Counted from the stretch's first letter, positions 17,890 through 27,238 are shown. The stretch: DNA of 64,000 nucleotides from Allohahella marinimesophila (GCF_039538005.1 NZ_BAABBO010000023.1:15115-79114); one strand, 5' to 3'. Made by a program: numbers and translations. Notes: generated by a model from the letters alone, not told the origin.

Positions 17890-18695
17890 GTGAACAAGGA
17901 ATGAGTAACACAATGAGGAATGGGGGCGAATCGGGCAGCAAGCCAATCGTTGTATTCGGTGCGACCTCCGATGTGGCGATAGCACTGTCCCGGCGCTATG
18001 CCCAAGAGGGCGCATCACTGATTCTGGTGGGGCGAAACGAATCGAGGCTGACGGCGGTGGCCGACGATCTTCGGGTACGGGGTGCGCTGCACGTACGCAC
18101 ACTGTTGCAGGATTCCCTGACATACGATGATCATCCGACCTTGGTAGAATCGTTGTTTACCGATCACGCTCCTGCAAAGTTTTACTTTTTCCAGGGCAGC
18201 CTGCCCGACCAGGCTGCCTGCGAAGCCAGCTTTGAGGTGACCAGGGAAGCTGTGGAAGTGAATTTCCTGTCTATCGTGTCATACCTGACCTGGCTGGCTT
18301 CAGCGCTTGAGCGTCGGCCAGGGGAGAAGGGGGCTGCAGGCGGAGCGAGTATCATTGTCGTCAGTTCGGTAGCCGGTGACCGTGGTCGTGGCAGCAATTA
18401 TGTCTACGGCGCCAGCAAGGGCGGGCTTACGATATTTCTGCAGGGACTTCGGAACCGACTGCACAAGTCCAATCATGGCGTGTTGACCGTCAAACCAGGT
18501 TTCATAGACACCAAGATGACAGCTGATATAGAGAAGGGTGGTCCGCTATGGGCCAAGCCGGAAAAAGTCGCCGATGATATTCGCCTTGCAGCTGATGGCG
18601 GACGCATGGTGTTGTACACGCCTTGGTTCTGGCAGTTCATCATGCTGGTCATAAAATCGATACCGGAAGGCATTTTCAAGCGACTGAGCCTGTAA
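17886..18695 (+). CDS. Short-chain reductase, DprE2-like (2'-keto reductase)
   Basis: The 269-residue SDR protein is expected to reduce the 2'-keto intermediate made by the preceding flavoenzyme, giving the arabinose epimer, as DprE2 does. NAD(P)-binding is indicated by IVVFGATSDVAIALSRRYAQEGASLILVGRNESRL; VSSVAGDRGRGSNYVYGASKGGL supplies the catalytic Ser and Y-x-x-x-K. It ends with a hydrophobic segment (FWQFIMLVIKSIPEGIFKRL), a membrane-association helix also present at the end of DprE2. The start is TTG at 17886, preceded by GGAGACACAGCT at correct spacing and overlapping the oxidase stop by 4 bases. The ATG at 17901 is an alternative without good spacing. Confidence 0.88.
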   Translation: MSEQGMSNTMRNGGESGSKPIVVFGATSDVAIALSRRYAQEGASLILVGRNESRLTAVADDLRVRGALHVRTLLQDSLTYDDHPTLVESLFTDHAPAKFYFFQGSLPDQAACEASFEVTREAVEVNFLSIVSYLTWLASALERRPGEKGAAGGASIIVVSSVAGDRGRGSNYVYGASKGGLTIFLQGLRNRLHKSNHGVLTVKPGFIDTKMTADIEKGGPLWAKPEKVADDIRLAADGGRMVLYTPWFWQFIMLVIKSIPEGIFKRLSL

Positions 18696-18794
18696 GGTTC
18701 AGGCAAAGCTAGTGGCGGTGACTATACTCAGTTCTTCCGCCCGCGGCAGGTAGCCGCCAAGACTCAAGATTTGTAACTCAGGCTCAGGCAGTAT

Positions 18795-19163
18795 ATGGCA
18801 AAGTACATTCCGCTCATCCTCTTTACGGTGCTCACGAACTTCGCATCGCAGATTCTGCTCAAGAAGGGCATGACCTCGCTGCCTGCTTTCGACATTTCCG
18901 CCGCAGGTATCAGGGGTGCTGCCTTTGATATTATCTTCAATTTCTACGTCATCACTGGTCTGTTCGTGATGGTAGTCAGTATGGCTTCGCATCTGGTTGT
19001 ACTGTCGAAAGTGGATATCAGCTATGCCTACCCCTTTCTTGGTCTGTCGTTTGTGCTGGTGACCGCCTGGGGCTACTTCGTTCTGGCCGAGGGCGTGAAT
19101 ATGTGGCGCATCGTCGGCGTGCTTTTTATCTGTCTTGGCGTTTCGCTCGTCGCCAAGAGTTGA
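18795..19163 (+). CDS. SMR/EamA-type small membrane transporter (ArnE-like flippase subunit)
   Basis: The 122-residue, four-helix membrane protein belongs to the small multidrug-resistance/EamA superfamily. The helices are roughly YIPLILFTVLTNFASQILL, IIFNFYVITGLFVMVVSMASHLVVL, VDISYAYPFLGLSFVLVTAWGYFVL and MWRIVGVLFICLGVSLV. The SQILLKKGM element in helix 1 and the ISYAYPFLGLSFV element resemble ArnE/ArnF, which flip undecaprenyl-phospho-aminoarabinose. In this context it is a candidate flippase for the polyprenyl-phospho-pentose made by the preceding three genes. It lacks a second subunit in the window, so it would act as a homodimer. It lies 99 bases behind the SDR gene and 40 bases before the epimerase. 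Confidence 0.85.
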   Translation: MAKYIPLILFTVLTNFASQILLKKGMTSLPAFDISAAGIRGAAFDIIFNFYVITGLFVMVVSMASHLVVLSKVDISYAYPFLGLSFVLVTAWGYFVLAEGVNMWRIVGVLFICLGVSLVAKS

Positions 19164-19203
19164 ACCCTTTCCAAAACTTGTTGAATGACTACAGGGACAG
19201 CCT

Positions 19204-20190
19204 ATGAAACATATCATTTTCGGTGGGGATGGATTTCTCGGTACCGAGTTGACCAAGAAGCTGACAGCCAAAGGCGAAAAGGTCGAAATCTTTGATTTGA
19301 AGCAGACACTTGCTTCCGGTATCTACGAAAATAAAGAGCTGGTCACTTACACCCGGTTCGATGTCACCGACAGCAAGCAGTTTGAAAAGGTGCAGGCCGA
19401 GCCAGGTGATGTGATCTATCACTTTGCCGCAAAACTGCTGGTGCCAATCGTGCCCAGAGCAGAGCGCAAGGAGTATTTCTGGACTTCACTCTACGTCGGC
19501 ACGGAAAATGTGCTCGAGTGGATGGAGCGAAGCGGGCTGCGAAACCTGATCTATTACACGACCGACATGGTCTATGGTCATACGCGCTTTCATCCGCGGT
19601 TCGAAGATCATCCGCGAGAGCCCCTCGGCCCATATGGCGAAGCCAAATATCAGACTGAGCTGCTGTGCGAACGCTATCGCGAAAAAGGCTTCAATATCAC
19701 TATTTTCCGGCCACGCCTCATTATTGGGCCCGGTCGTCTGGGTATACTGGAGAAGCTGTTCAAATTGGTTGATGCCAATTTGCCGGTACCCACGATTGGA
19801 AATGGTCGCAACTATTATCAGTTCATTTCGGTCAGTGACTGTGCGGAAGCCGTCATATGCGGCGTCAAGGCCGGCTTCCCAAATGAGGCCTACAATCTCG
19901 GCTCGCTCAATCCACCAACTGTGAATGAGCTCCTCAAACGGCTTATAAAAGAAGCCGGCAGTAAATCCTTTCTGGTGCCGACGCCTGCTGGTCTCGTGAA
20001 GATGACACTGGCAGCGCTGGATCGCATGGGCAAGCCGATCATGGACCCAGAGCAATATGAAATAGCGGATGAAACCTGTGTGCTCGACGTCTCCAAAGGT
20101 GAACGAGAGCTGGGCTGGGTGCCGAAGGATGACGATGTCAGCATGTTGATTGCGGCCTACCGGGATTACAGGAAGAATCGCAAAGCCTGA
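19204..20190 (+). CDS. NAD-dependent epimerase/dehydratase (extended SDR)
   Basis: The 328-residue extended SDR enzyme probably acts on a nucleotide sugar. The Rossmann start is MKHIIFGGDGFLGTELTKKL, with an Asp-containing FDLK at the end of strand 2 that favours NAD. The catalytic residues are in IYYTTDMVYGHT (Thr/Ser position) and PYGEAKYQTELL (Tyr-x-x-x-Lys). IFRPRLIIGPGRLGI and NYYQFISVSDCAEAVI are the substrate-loop and C-terminal signatures of UDP-glucose 4-epimerase and dTDP-sugar enzymes. It lies within the surface-glycan cluster, after the flippase-like gene and before the acyltransferase. The exact sugar cannot be told. Confidence 0.88.
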   Translation: MKHIIFGGDGFLGTELTKKLTAKGEKVEIFDLKQTLASGIYENKELVTYTRFDVTDSKQFEKVQAEPGDVIYHFAAKLLVPIVPRAERKEYFWTSLYVGTENVLEWMERSGLRNLIYYTTDMVYGHTRFHPRFEDHPREPLGPYGEAKYQTELLCERYREKGFNITIFRPRLIIGPGRLGILEKLFKLVDANLPVPTIGNGRNYYQFISVSDCAEAVICGVKAGFPNEAYNLGSLNPPTVNELLKRLIKEAGSKSFLVPTPAGLVKMTLAALDRMGKPIMDPEQYEIADETCVLDVSKGERELGWVPKDDDVSMLIAAYRDYRKNRKA

Positions 20191-20225
20191 GAAGGAACAT
20201 CAGCAGCAATAGGGAGTACAGTGTT

Positions 20226-21350
20226 TTGACAGCACAGGTAGCACACTACACCAATCTCGACGACCGAATCAGCATTTGGGACGGCTGGAGAGGGATGGCG
20301 ATCCTGCTGGTTCTGATCGATCATTTCGCCAATATTCCGTTCCTCAAGGAGGGGCGGATGGGTGTAGATGTGTTCTTCGTGCTGTCTGGCATGCTGATGA
20401 GCAAGATCCTGTTTGAAAAGCGAACCTCGCTGTCGACCTTTTACGTACGCAGGTTCAGCCGTATCATACCGCTGTATTGGCTATTTCTCCTGGTGCTGTT
20501 TGGCGCAGCGGCCATGGTGGGGCTGCCGTTCTCTATGGGCGAAGTGGTCGCCAACGTATTTTTCCTGCGAACCTATTTCCCTGGAGAACCACACATGTGG
20601 AATTCGGCTATTCCAGCCGAGCACCTCTGGTCGCTCAACGTCGAAGAACATGCCTATGTTCTGATGAGTCTGGTGACACTGATCTTCGCCGGGCTGCTCA
20701 AGCCTGCGCTTGCACTATTGGCCCTGGCAGGACTCTCCCTGCTGGCGGTAATGGGCTTTTATTTCGGCACTGACTACCCGAGGGAAATCTACTTCATCCG
20801 TACCGAGACGGCGGTCTGTTTCGTCTTTCTTTCGGCTGCTTACAATCTGCTTAAAGCACATTACGGCATCAGGGTAAATCCCTGGGTGCCTGTCGTTACG
20901 CTCATGCTGGCGTTTGCCTGTTACAGCATGGATATTCCGAAGATCTTCAGACTCGCTGTAGCGCCTTTCCTGTTGGCGTTTACCATCAATCATCTGCAGG
21001 AAATCGCGCCTTTCGCACGTCGCCTGCTGACCTTTGCCTGGTTGCGCTATCTGGGGCTCTGGTCATTCTCGATATATATCTGGCAGCAGCCGTTCTATAT
21101 TTACAAGGAGTCGATCATCAAGACGGCGGAGCAAATGACCTCGAGTGACTTCTCTGATCCGATCATCGCTCTGGTCTCTGTCAGCATCGCACTCATCACG
21201 GTGGCTGTTGGCATGGCGTCGTATTACTGGTACGAACAGCCCGTCAGAACCTGGATCAATACCCGTTATGCCCGCAAGCAGTCTGCATTGCCCAAGGACG
21301 ATTTTTTCCGACAGGCTGCAAGTGATCGGACGCCTGAGCTGAAACCATGA
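20226..21350 (+). CDS. Acyltransferase-3-family membrane protein
   Basis: The 374-residue integral membrane O-acyltransferase (OafA/NodX type) usually acetylates or succinylates surface sugars. The signature N-terminus is RISIWDGWRGMAILLVLIDHFANIPFLKEGRMGVDVFFVLSGML, with the catalytic-region His in IDHF. It is followed by FYVRRFSRIIPLYWLFL and HLWSLNVEEHAYVL, and about ten TM helices are visible. The start is TTG at 20226, preceded by GGGAG at about eight bases; no closer ATG exists. Its stop overlaps the next ATG (ATGA). Here it probably decorates the same polymer or glycolipid built by the cluster. Confidence 0.88.
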   Translation: MTAQVAHYTNLDDRISIWDGWRGMAILLVLIDHFANIPFLKEGRMGVDVFFVLSGMLMSKILFEKRTSLSTFYVRRFSRIIPLYWLFLLVLFGAAAMVGLPFSMGEVVANVFFLRTYFPGEPHMWNSAIPAEHLWSLNVEEHAYVLMSLVTLIFAGLLKPALALLALAGLSLLAVMGFYFGTDYPREIYFIRTETAVCFVFLSAAYNLLKAHYGIRVNPWVPVVTLMLAFACYSMDIPKIFRLAVAPFLLAFTINHLQEIAPFARRLLTFAWLRYLGLWSFSIYIWQQPFYIYKESIIKTAEQMTSSDFSDPIIALVSVSIALITVAVGMASYYWYEQPVRTWINTRYARKQSALPKDDFFRQAASDRTPELKP

Positions 21351-22903
21351 ATGTGGTCGAAAGTCGCATTCTTTCCAGTGCTGTCTACAGCACGATTGGT
21401 CTGCTTGCGCTGTTTGCACTCGTCTCCTTTGCCTTCTTTCCGGTAGATAGTCTCTGGGTGGACGAGACGAGTAGTTTGTTCTTTGCTTCGCAGCCATGGC
21501 CGACTTTCTGGTCAACGCTCTGGCTCAGCGAAGGCAATATGTCGCTGTATTATCTGGTCTTGAAGCTTTACCTCTACCTCGGCTTGAATTCGGAGTTCAT
21601 GCTCCGCCTACCTTCCGCCGTGTTTGCACTGATCGGCGTGTTCTGGATTTACCGTTTTGTCCGAAAACAGGTGGGGCCGAACCATGCTTTTGCGGTGGCT
21701 GCACTGATCATCGTGAATCCGATGTTTATAAAGTATGCATGGGAAGCGCGCTCTTACAGCATGGTCTTCATGTTTGCCGCCTTCGCTATTCCCATGTTCT
21801 GGAACGCGGTCCGCAGCGGTTCAATGCACTACTTCGTCGGCTTTGGACTGTTGGCGGGCTTATCTCTGTATTCGCACATATTTCTGCTCTTGCTGTACGG
21901 CGCGCTCGGTCTATATCTGTTGCTCAACCTGATTCAGAAGGAAAACCGAACGGCGCGATTCAAGGGCGGTTTGCTAGCTTATATCCTGATGGTGCTGGTG
22001 GCTCTTCCCATCCTGGCCTTTTTCGGACTTCAGGCCAACAATGCTCCGAATGTGAACTGGATCGAACCCACGGGGCTCTCGGTCGTATTTGAATTCTATG
22101 TCGATCAGATCACTGGCCGCTATACCTACGATTGGTACGCCAGAACGGCTGCCCTGGTGATTCTGTTTCTGCTGGGAGCTTGTGCCGCTTACGCAGTTTT
22201 TCTGCTCTGGGGTTACAGCGGCCCGAACTCACGCCCTCACCATCCGGCGCTGCAGCTGGCACGGTATCGTATGATGCTATGTTTCTGTGCAGGACTTCCG
22301 GTAGTCATTCTCGCGATTGCGGCAAAGGTGAAGCCGCTTTTTGTAGACCGTTACCTCATCTTCACACTGGCTGCGTTTGCGCCGCTCGTGGTGACTTTGT
22401 TGAGCATGCTACCGCGCCGTCTGGGGCAGGGGCTCTATGTGCTTCTTTTCGCAATGGGACTATTGGGTCTGCATAACCAGGCAGGTCGGCCGCAGTTCGA
22501 GTTCCGTGATCTCTACACCAAGTTGGCCCAGCACTGCGCTCAGGGCGACTCGGTATTATTCCCCAATCCTAGTGTGTACACGACCTTTGTCTATTACCAG
22601 GCAAGGATTGAGGGGCTTGCTGACTGCAAACTCAAACAGCAACCTACGATACTGACAGTCGATAACTTCTACCGCCGTGTGCTTATCGAAGAAGTGCAGT
22701 GGCCCAGTGCGGATTCGGACAAGAACTTATGGGTAGTCTATTCGTCGGTAGGCAGTCCACTTCACTCAATCACAGGCCTGCTGCACGAGAAGGTCCGTCA
22801 TGAGCACGGCGTTACCCTGATTCACGACTCCAGCTTCCCCCTGCGAACCAACCTGTTAGGCTTGCACGCCCGGCCGACTGAGGCGGTGGAAGCGAAGCAG
22901 TGA
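21347..22903 (+). CDS. GT-C-fold polyprenyl-phosphate-sugar glycosyltransferase (ArnT/PMT-like)
   Basis: The 518-residue multi-spanning membrane protein has about eleven TM helices. The first periplasmic loop carries DSLWVDETSSLFFA, the Trp-x-Asp-Glu type motif that binds metal and catalyses transfer in GT-C enzymes such as ArnT, PMT and mycobacterial Emb proteins. A later RYLIFTLAAFAPL resembles the conserved RY segment of this family. A soluble C-terminal periplasmic part follows (about residues 375-518). It would use a flipped polyprenyl-phospho-sugar as donor on the periplasmic face. As the terminal enzyme of the cluster it is the natural candidate for transferring the pentose made upstream. 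The acceptor is unknown. Confidence 0.87.
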   Translation: MNVVESRILSSAVYSTIGLLALFALVSFAFFPVDSLWVDETSSLFFASQPWPTFWSTLWLSEGNMSLYYLVLKLYLYLGLNSEFMLRLPSAVFALIGVFWIYRFVRKQVGPNHAFAVAALIIVNPMFIKYAWEARSYSMVFMFAAFAIPMFWNAVRSGSMHYFVGFGLLAGLSLYSHIFLLLLYGALGLYLLLNLIQKENRTARFKGGLLAYILMVLVALPILAFFGLQANNAPNVNWIEPTGLSVVFEFYVDQITGRYTYDWYARTAALVILFLLGACAAYAVFLLWGYSGPNSRPHHPALQLARYRMMLCFCAGLPVVILAIAAKVKPLFVDRYLIFTLAAFAPLVVTLLSMLPRRLGQGLYVLLFAMGLLGLHNQAGRPQFEFRDLYTKLAQHCAQGDSVLFPNPSVYTTFVYYQARIEGLADCKLKQQPTILTVDNFYRRVLIEEVQWPSADSDKNLWVVYSSVGSPLHSITGLLHEKVRHEHGVTLIHDSSFPLRTNLLGLHARPTEAVEAKQ

Positions 22904-22974
22904 GCATGATCTCAGCGAAGGAATGGTGACGCGCCCTGCCTGATGCAGTTTCGTCAGCGCGTACCATCTCCCCG

Positions 22975-23001
22975 GCACTAGCCCCTCAGAAAGGCTAGTG
23001 C
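22975..23001 (+). terminator. Stem-loop after the glycolipid cluster
   Basis: A perfect 9-bp stem (GCACTAGCC with GGCTAGTGC) with a 9-base loop lies 72 bases after the GT-C gene. No T-tract follows on the plus strand, so termination would be weak or Rho-assisted. Confidence 0.45.
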
Positions 23002-23010
23002 TCAATTGCA

Positions 23011-23042
23011 AGCGGCTGCAGATGGTTATGACTGCAGCCGCT
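23011..23042 (-). terminator. Stem-loop at the end of prsT
   Basis: A perfect 11-bp stem (AGCGGCTGCAG with CTGCAGCCGCT) with a 10-base loop starts 11 bases beyond the prsT stop on the minus strand. A short T-poor stretch follows. It is next to the previous hairpin, so two back-to-back hairpins separate convergent operons. Confidence 0.5.
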
Positions 23043-23053
23043 GCACTATCCCC

Positions 23054-25789
23054 TTACGAGCTTTTGGCAGAAGCCGCCCTGGCATCTTCGAGATGCTTCT
23101 TCAGCTCTTCATTCTCCGGCTCGGCTTCTACAGCCTTTTCCAGGATCTCTATGGCTTTGGCTGTCTCATCAGTTTGCTGAAGCAGGACGAGCGCGTAGGT
23201 ATCCGCAATTGCGCTGTTGTCAGGTCGCAGGCGATAAGCTTCAGCCGCCGCCTCCAGCGCACGTTCATCCTTGCGCTCGTAGTAGAGCCAGGCCAGGTTA
23301 TTTAGAGCGACGGCATCAGCCGGACGGGATTGACGGATCTTCTCATACAGTTCGATGGCTTCATCATTCATGCCGGCTGCCTGATAGCCCATAGCCAGCA
23401 GAGTAGAGGCTTGCGGGCTGTCTGGATTGATTTCAAGCCATTGCTTCAGGGGTTCAAGCGACTTGACGGTCGAGTTTGCCTCACGCAGTGCCCGATGCAT
23501 CTTGATGGCCAGGGTCTGGCTGGGCGCACGCAGCCAGGCCTTCTGATAGACGCCAACAGCTTTCTCAAAATTTTCCTTGCTGAAGTAGTAGTCGCCAAGA
23601 AACTCGAAGGCGATCGGCTGTTGGGGATACTTTCGATTGATTCTGCTCAACTGATCGAAGCCTGCTTTCTCATCACCGGCGCTCAATTCAACCTTGGCCC
23701 TGAGAAGCTGTGCTTCAGGCGAAGACGGAAAGCTTGAGCCGACCGAGTCGGCCAGTTTCCTTGCCTGATCCAGTCGCTTGGCCTGAATAAGCAAGGGAAT
23801 TTCGGTTTCCGCCAGCAGCAACTCAAGTCCTTCAACGGCAGAAGGGTCGGCGCCGGATTCGCGTGCCCGGTTCAGGAAGCCACGGGCGTCCTTGAACTGG
23901 TTGGTCCGGCCATAATACTCCGCCAGCACAAGACTGGGTGCAGCAGCAGAATTCTGCTCAGCCACAGTCCGCAGGAATTCGATACCATCTTCCAGCTTTT
24001 CCTGCCGTGACGACAGATCGAGGTAGCTTCGAATCATCATCATGTTGGCCGGCATGTTCTGCACGCCAGCCCTGGCTTCTGCCAATGCCAGGGCATCCTC
24101 TTCCTGAGACAGATAGAGGCGTATCAAATTGAAGTAGGGCGTTGCCAGTTTTTCATTGGATTTTTTCGCTTTTTCAAAAGCTCTGATGGCGTCCTGTTTC
24201 TTGTCCTGTTGCATGAGGAGCGCACCTTCGGCATTGAAAGCGAGTGCACTATCAGGGCTGCGTCGCTTCCAGGCTGCTATTGCTTTCTCCGCCTTGGACC
24301 AGTCTTTCTGGCTCGCATGCACGGCCACGATCATCGAGCGAATCTTTTCCTGATTGGGCGCTCGAACAATAGCCTGTTCAAGGGCTTCAAGCGCTTCATC
24401 CGGTTTACCTTCCCTGAGCAAGGCCTTGGTCAGTTGCTCGAGGATCCCGACATTGCCCTCGTCCAGCGCCAGCGCCTTCTTCAACGCTTCGATACCGGCA
24501 GTGAGGTTGCCGGTGGCTATTTCTGCCATACCGAAAATTGAAAGATTGTCACTGGTCTCCTGGGGCAGGCCGCTCATCAGCGCTTTTGCCGCTTCAGGCT
24601 CTTTCATATGAAGCTTGGTTTCGGCCATGACACGTGATACGACGTCGTTGACGTTGTCACCACCATACTGACTGAGGTACATGTCGGCCATGGCCCACTC
24701 ACCCTGCTGGAACTTCACGATGCCAAGCATGATGCCAGCCTGCTTATGCCCGGGTGCAGACTCCAGAATGCTCAGGAGCAAACCTTCGGCCTTATCCAGG
24801 TCATTGGCCTGAATGGCCTCGAGCGCCTGTTCGTAATTTGAGCGAATATTGCCCGGGCCTGACTTGTCCAGAATTTCCTGATAGGTAAAGGCTTCGGCGA
24901 ATTTACTTTGCGCGCGTAACGCCTCGACGAGTTGAGAGATGGTCTGGAACTTCTGCATCGTCATGACATCGTACTGGCCGATTTTTTCCAGTGCCTTGAT
25001 ATAGGCTGTTTCGGCCTCGGCAAATCTGTTCTGCGCAGCAGCGAGTTGGGCTTTCCACAGCCAGAGCTCCGAAGATTCAGCCTGGATGGTTTCGGCCTTC
25101 GTTATAGCCTCATTGGCGGCGCCCATATCCTCCTTGATGAACGAGACCTTCGAAAGGCCAATATAGGCGTCGATGCTGGCCGCGTCCTGTTCCATGGCCT
25201 GGCGATAGAAGGCCTCGGCGTCCGTGAGTTCACGTCGGGCTAGCGCAAGATTACCGCGTAACACGAGCGCAGCGGCTTGTTGCTCGGCACTAGGCTCTTG
25301 CAGTTCGTCGAGCGCCTGCGTGGCTGCATTGATATCCCCCAGTAACATCTGGGTGCTGGCCATGCCTAGCCGGGCAGTGTTCATGTCTGCCTGAGTGGCC
25401 TCTATCTTCACCACACCGGGCTGAGCTTTGGCCTCATCGCTGCCAAGTATTTCCTGATAAACCTGAAGCGCCTGACGCGCATCGCCGGTCGTGAGCAGGG
25501 CATCGGCCATGAGCAGATATGGTTCAGGTTCGGCGGGCAGCAATTTTCGTGCATTCTGCGCTTCGAGCATCGCAGCCTTGAGCTGCCCCTGGTTCATGAA
25601 GAAACTGGCCTGGTCGATATGGCTCGAGAACTGAATCTGTGCGCGTTTCAGCGCTTTTTCTTCATTACTCTCACATCCTGCAAACACCAGAATCAAGAAT
25701 GATGCGAGACAGACTTTCAGCGCTCTGCGACCGGCTGTATGGCCATATACCCTGGCCGTAAAATTCCTTTCGTCGTACTTGTGCTTCAT
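23054..25789 (-). CDS. prsT: PEP-CTERM-system TPR lipoprotein PrsT
   Basis: The 911-residue protein has a lipoprotein signal peptide (LKVCLASFLILVFAGC, lipidated Cys near residue 39) and then TPR-type helical repeats over almost its entire length. Examples are EPYLLMADALLTTGDARQALQVYQEIL and AVALNNLAWLYYERKDERALEAAAEAYRLRPDNSAIADTYALVLL near the C-terminus. Large TPR lipoproteins of this kind encoded next to prsK and prsR define PrsT, part of exosortase/PEP-CTERM exopolysaccharide systems. It is presumably an outer- or inner-membrane scaffold for assembly of the exported polymer. The N-region before the hydrophobic core is unusually long (about 25 residues). It lies 28 bases after prsR. The exosortase itself is not in the window. 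Confidence 0.87.
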   Translation of the reverse strand: MKHKYDERNFTARVYGHTAGRRALKVCLASFLILVFAGCESNEEKALKRAQIQFSSHIDQASFFMNQGQLKAAMLEAQNARKLLPAEPEPYLLMADALLTTGDARQALQVYQEILGSDEAKAQPGVVKIEATQADMNTARLGMASTQMLLGDINAATQALDELQEPSAEQQAAALVLRGNLALARRELTDAEAFYRQAMEQDAASIDAYIGLSKVSFIKEDMGAANEAITKAETIQAESSELWLWKAQLAAAQNRFAEAETAYIKALEKIGQYDVMTMQKFQTISQLVEALRAQSKFAEAFTYQEILDKSGPGNIRSNYEQALEAIQANDLDKAEGLLLSILESAPGHKQAGIMLGIVKFQQGEWAMADMYLSQYGGDNVNDVVSRVMAETKLHMKEPEAAKALMSGLPQETSDNLSIFGMAEIATGNLTAGIEALKKALALDEGNVGILEQLTKALLREGKPDEALEALEQAIVRAPNQEKIRSMIVAVHASQKDWSKAEKAIAAWKRRSPDSALAFNAEGALLMQQDKKQDAIRAFEKAKKSNEKLATPYFNLIRLYLSQEEDALALAEARAGVQNMPANMMMIRSYLDLSSRQEKLEDGIEFLRTVAEQNSAAAPSLVLAEYYGRTNQFKDARGFLNRARESGADPSAVEGLELLLAETEIPLLIQAKRLDQARKLADSVGSSFPSSPEAQLLRAKVELSAGDEKAGFDQLSRINRKYPQQPIAFEFLGDYYFSKENFEKAVGVYQKAWLRAPSQTLAIKMHRALREANSTVKSLEPLKQWLEINPDSPQASTLLAMGYQAAGMNDEAIELYEKIRQSRPADAVALNNLAWLYYERKDERALEAAAEAYRLRPDNSAIADTYALVLLQQTDETAKAIEILEKAVEAEPENEELKKHLEDARAASAKSS

Positions 25790-25817
25790 AAATATACGCC
25801 CTGCGAGATGGCAGATC

Positions 25818-27179
25818 TCAGTTGGATTGGGTGTGGATGTTGTACTTATCCGTCATATTGTAAAGTGTTGGACGGGTCACGCCCAGTAAGCGCGAGGCCT
25901 GCGCCATGTTGTGTCCCGAGAGCTCCAGTGCGTGGACAATCGCGTTCTTTTCCGCAGTTTCCCGAACCTGGCGGAGATTCAGTGCATCGGTCGAGCCAGC
26001 TTCATGTTCGCTCAGCTCCAGATCCGAGGCCTGAATCTTCTTACCATCGGCCATGATGACTGCGCGCTTGATCTTGTTGATGAGTTCCCTGACGTTACCG
26101 GGCCATTTATGGTTCTGAATCGCGAGAACCGCTCCGCTCGAGAGCGTCATGTTGGGCTTGTCCATCGACTTGCAATATTGCTCAAGCAGGTATTTGGCAA
26201 TGACGACCGCATCACCACTACGTTCCCGCAATGGCGGCGTACGCAGGGTAATTTCGCTCACACGATAGAACAGATCCTCCCGGAATCTGCCCTCACTGAT
26301 CAGCGTCTGGATATTCTGGTGGGTGGCGCAGACCACTCTGACGTCGACAGGAATTTCCTTCATGCCACCGACGCGCTCAATGACGCGTTCTTGCAAAAAT
26401 CGCAGTAATTTAGCCTGCAGTGGCATTGGCATGTCGCCAATCTCGTCGAGGAAGAGCGTGCCGCCATCGGCCTGTTCGACCTTGCCCTTTTTCTGCGCGC
26501 TGGCGCCGGTAAAAGCGCCTTTTTCGTAGCCGAACAACTCACTTTCCAGCAGGTTTTCCGGGATAGCTGCGCAGTTGATGGCCTGAAAGGTGTTGCCCGC
26601 GCGACTGCTGAGCTGATGGATGGCCTTGGCAAGGACCTCCTTGCCCGTACCCGTCTCGCCAAGGATGAGGGTAGTGACGTCTGCCGGCGCAATTTTTTCC
26701 ACAGTTCGACAGATTTCCAGCATTTGCGGACTGGAGGCCACAATGCCCTTGAGACTGGACGCGCTATGGCGCTGCTGTTTCTCCTCGTGTTCGCGTTCGA
26801 GCGAATACAGGCGGAATGCTCGCTCGACAACAAAAGCCAGAATGTCGCCATCCAGCGGCTTCTGATAGAAATCACTGGCACCATTGGCAATGGCCGTAAC
26901 AGCGTTTTCACGCTCCTCGCGTCCTGTCACCACAATGATGCGGGTAGAGGGGGCCAGTTGCAGAAGGTCATGCAGAAGCTGAAAGCCTACCGTGGAGCCA
27001 CCGGGATCTGGCGGCAGCCCGAGATCGAGCGTAATGACCTGTGGCTCGTGCCGGCGTAGAGCAGCGATCGCAGTTTCGTGATCCTGGGCGAGAATGACCT
27101 CGACATCTTCCGCAAAGCACCAGCGCATCTGGCTCTGCAGTCCTGGATCGTCTTCAATGATCAGCAATTTTTTCTGCAT
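25818..27179 (-). CDS. prsR: PEP-CTERM-box sigma-54 response regulator PrsR
   Basis: The 453-residue NtrC-type activator has three domains. A receiver occupies residues 1-120, with acidic pair D10/D11, phospho-acceptor D52 in VITLDLGLPP and Lys in FYQKPLDG. A sigma-54-interacting AAA+ domain has Walker A LGETGTGKE, the GAFTGA loop that contacts sigma-54, and LFLDEIGDMP. A C-terminal Fis-type helix-turn-helix (HNMAQASRLLGVTRPTLYNMTDKY) ends the protein. With the kinase gene immediately upstream it forms the PrsK/PrsR two-component pair known to control PEP-CTERM protein genes from sigma-54 promoters. It lies about 59 bases downstream of prsK. Confidence 0.93.
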   Translation of the reverse strand: MQKKLLIIEDDPGLQSQMRWCFAEDVEVILAQDHETAIAALRRHEPQVITLDLGLPPDPGGSTVGFQLLHDLLQLAPSTRIIVVTGREERENAVTAIANGASDFYQKPLDGDILAFVVERAFRLYSLEREHEEKQQRHSASSLKGIVASSPQMLEICRTVEKIAPADVTTLILGETGTGKEVLAKAIHQLSSRAGNTFQAINCAAIPENLLESELFGYEKGAFTGASAQKKGKVEQADGGTLFLDEIGDMPMPLQAKLLRFLQERVIERVGGMKEIPVDVRVVCATHQNIQTLISEGRFREDLFYRVSEITLRTPPLRERSGDAVVIAKYLLEQYCKSMDKPNMTLSSGAVLAIQNHKWPGNVRELINKIKRAVIMADGKKIQASDLELSEHEAGSTDALNLRQVRETAEKNAIVHALELSGHNMAQASRLLGVTRPTLYNMTDKYNIHTQSN

Positions 27180-27238
27180 TGGATTCTCTTTTCCTGATGT
27201 TCAGCAGCTTACAGCATAGTCAGAGTTGGAGGCCATGC

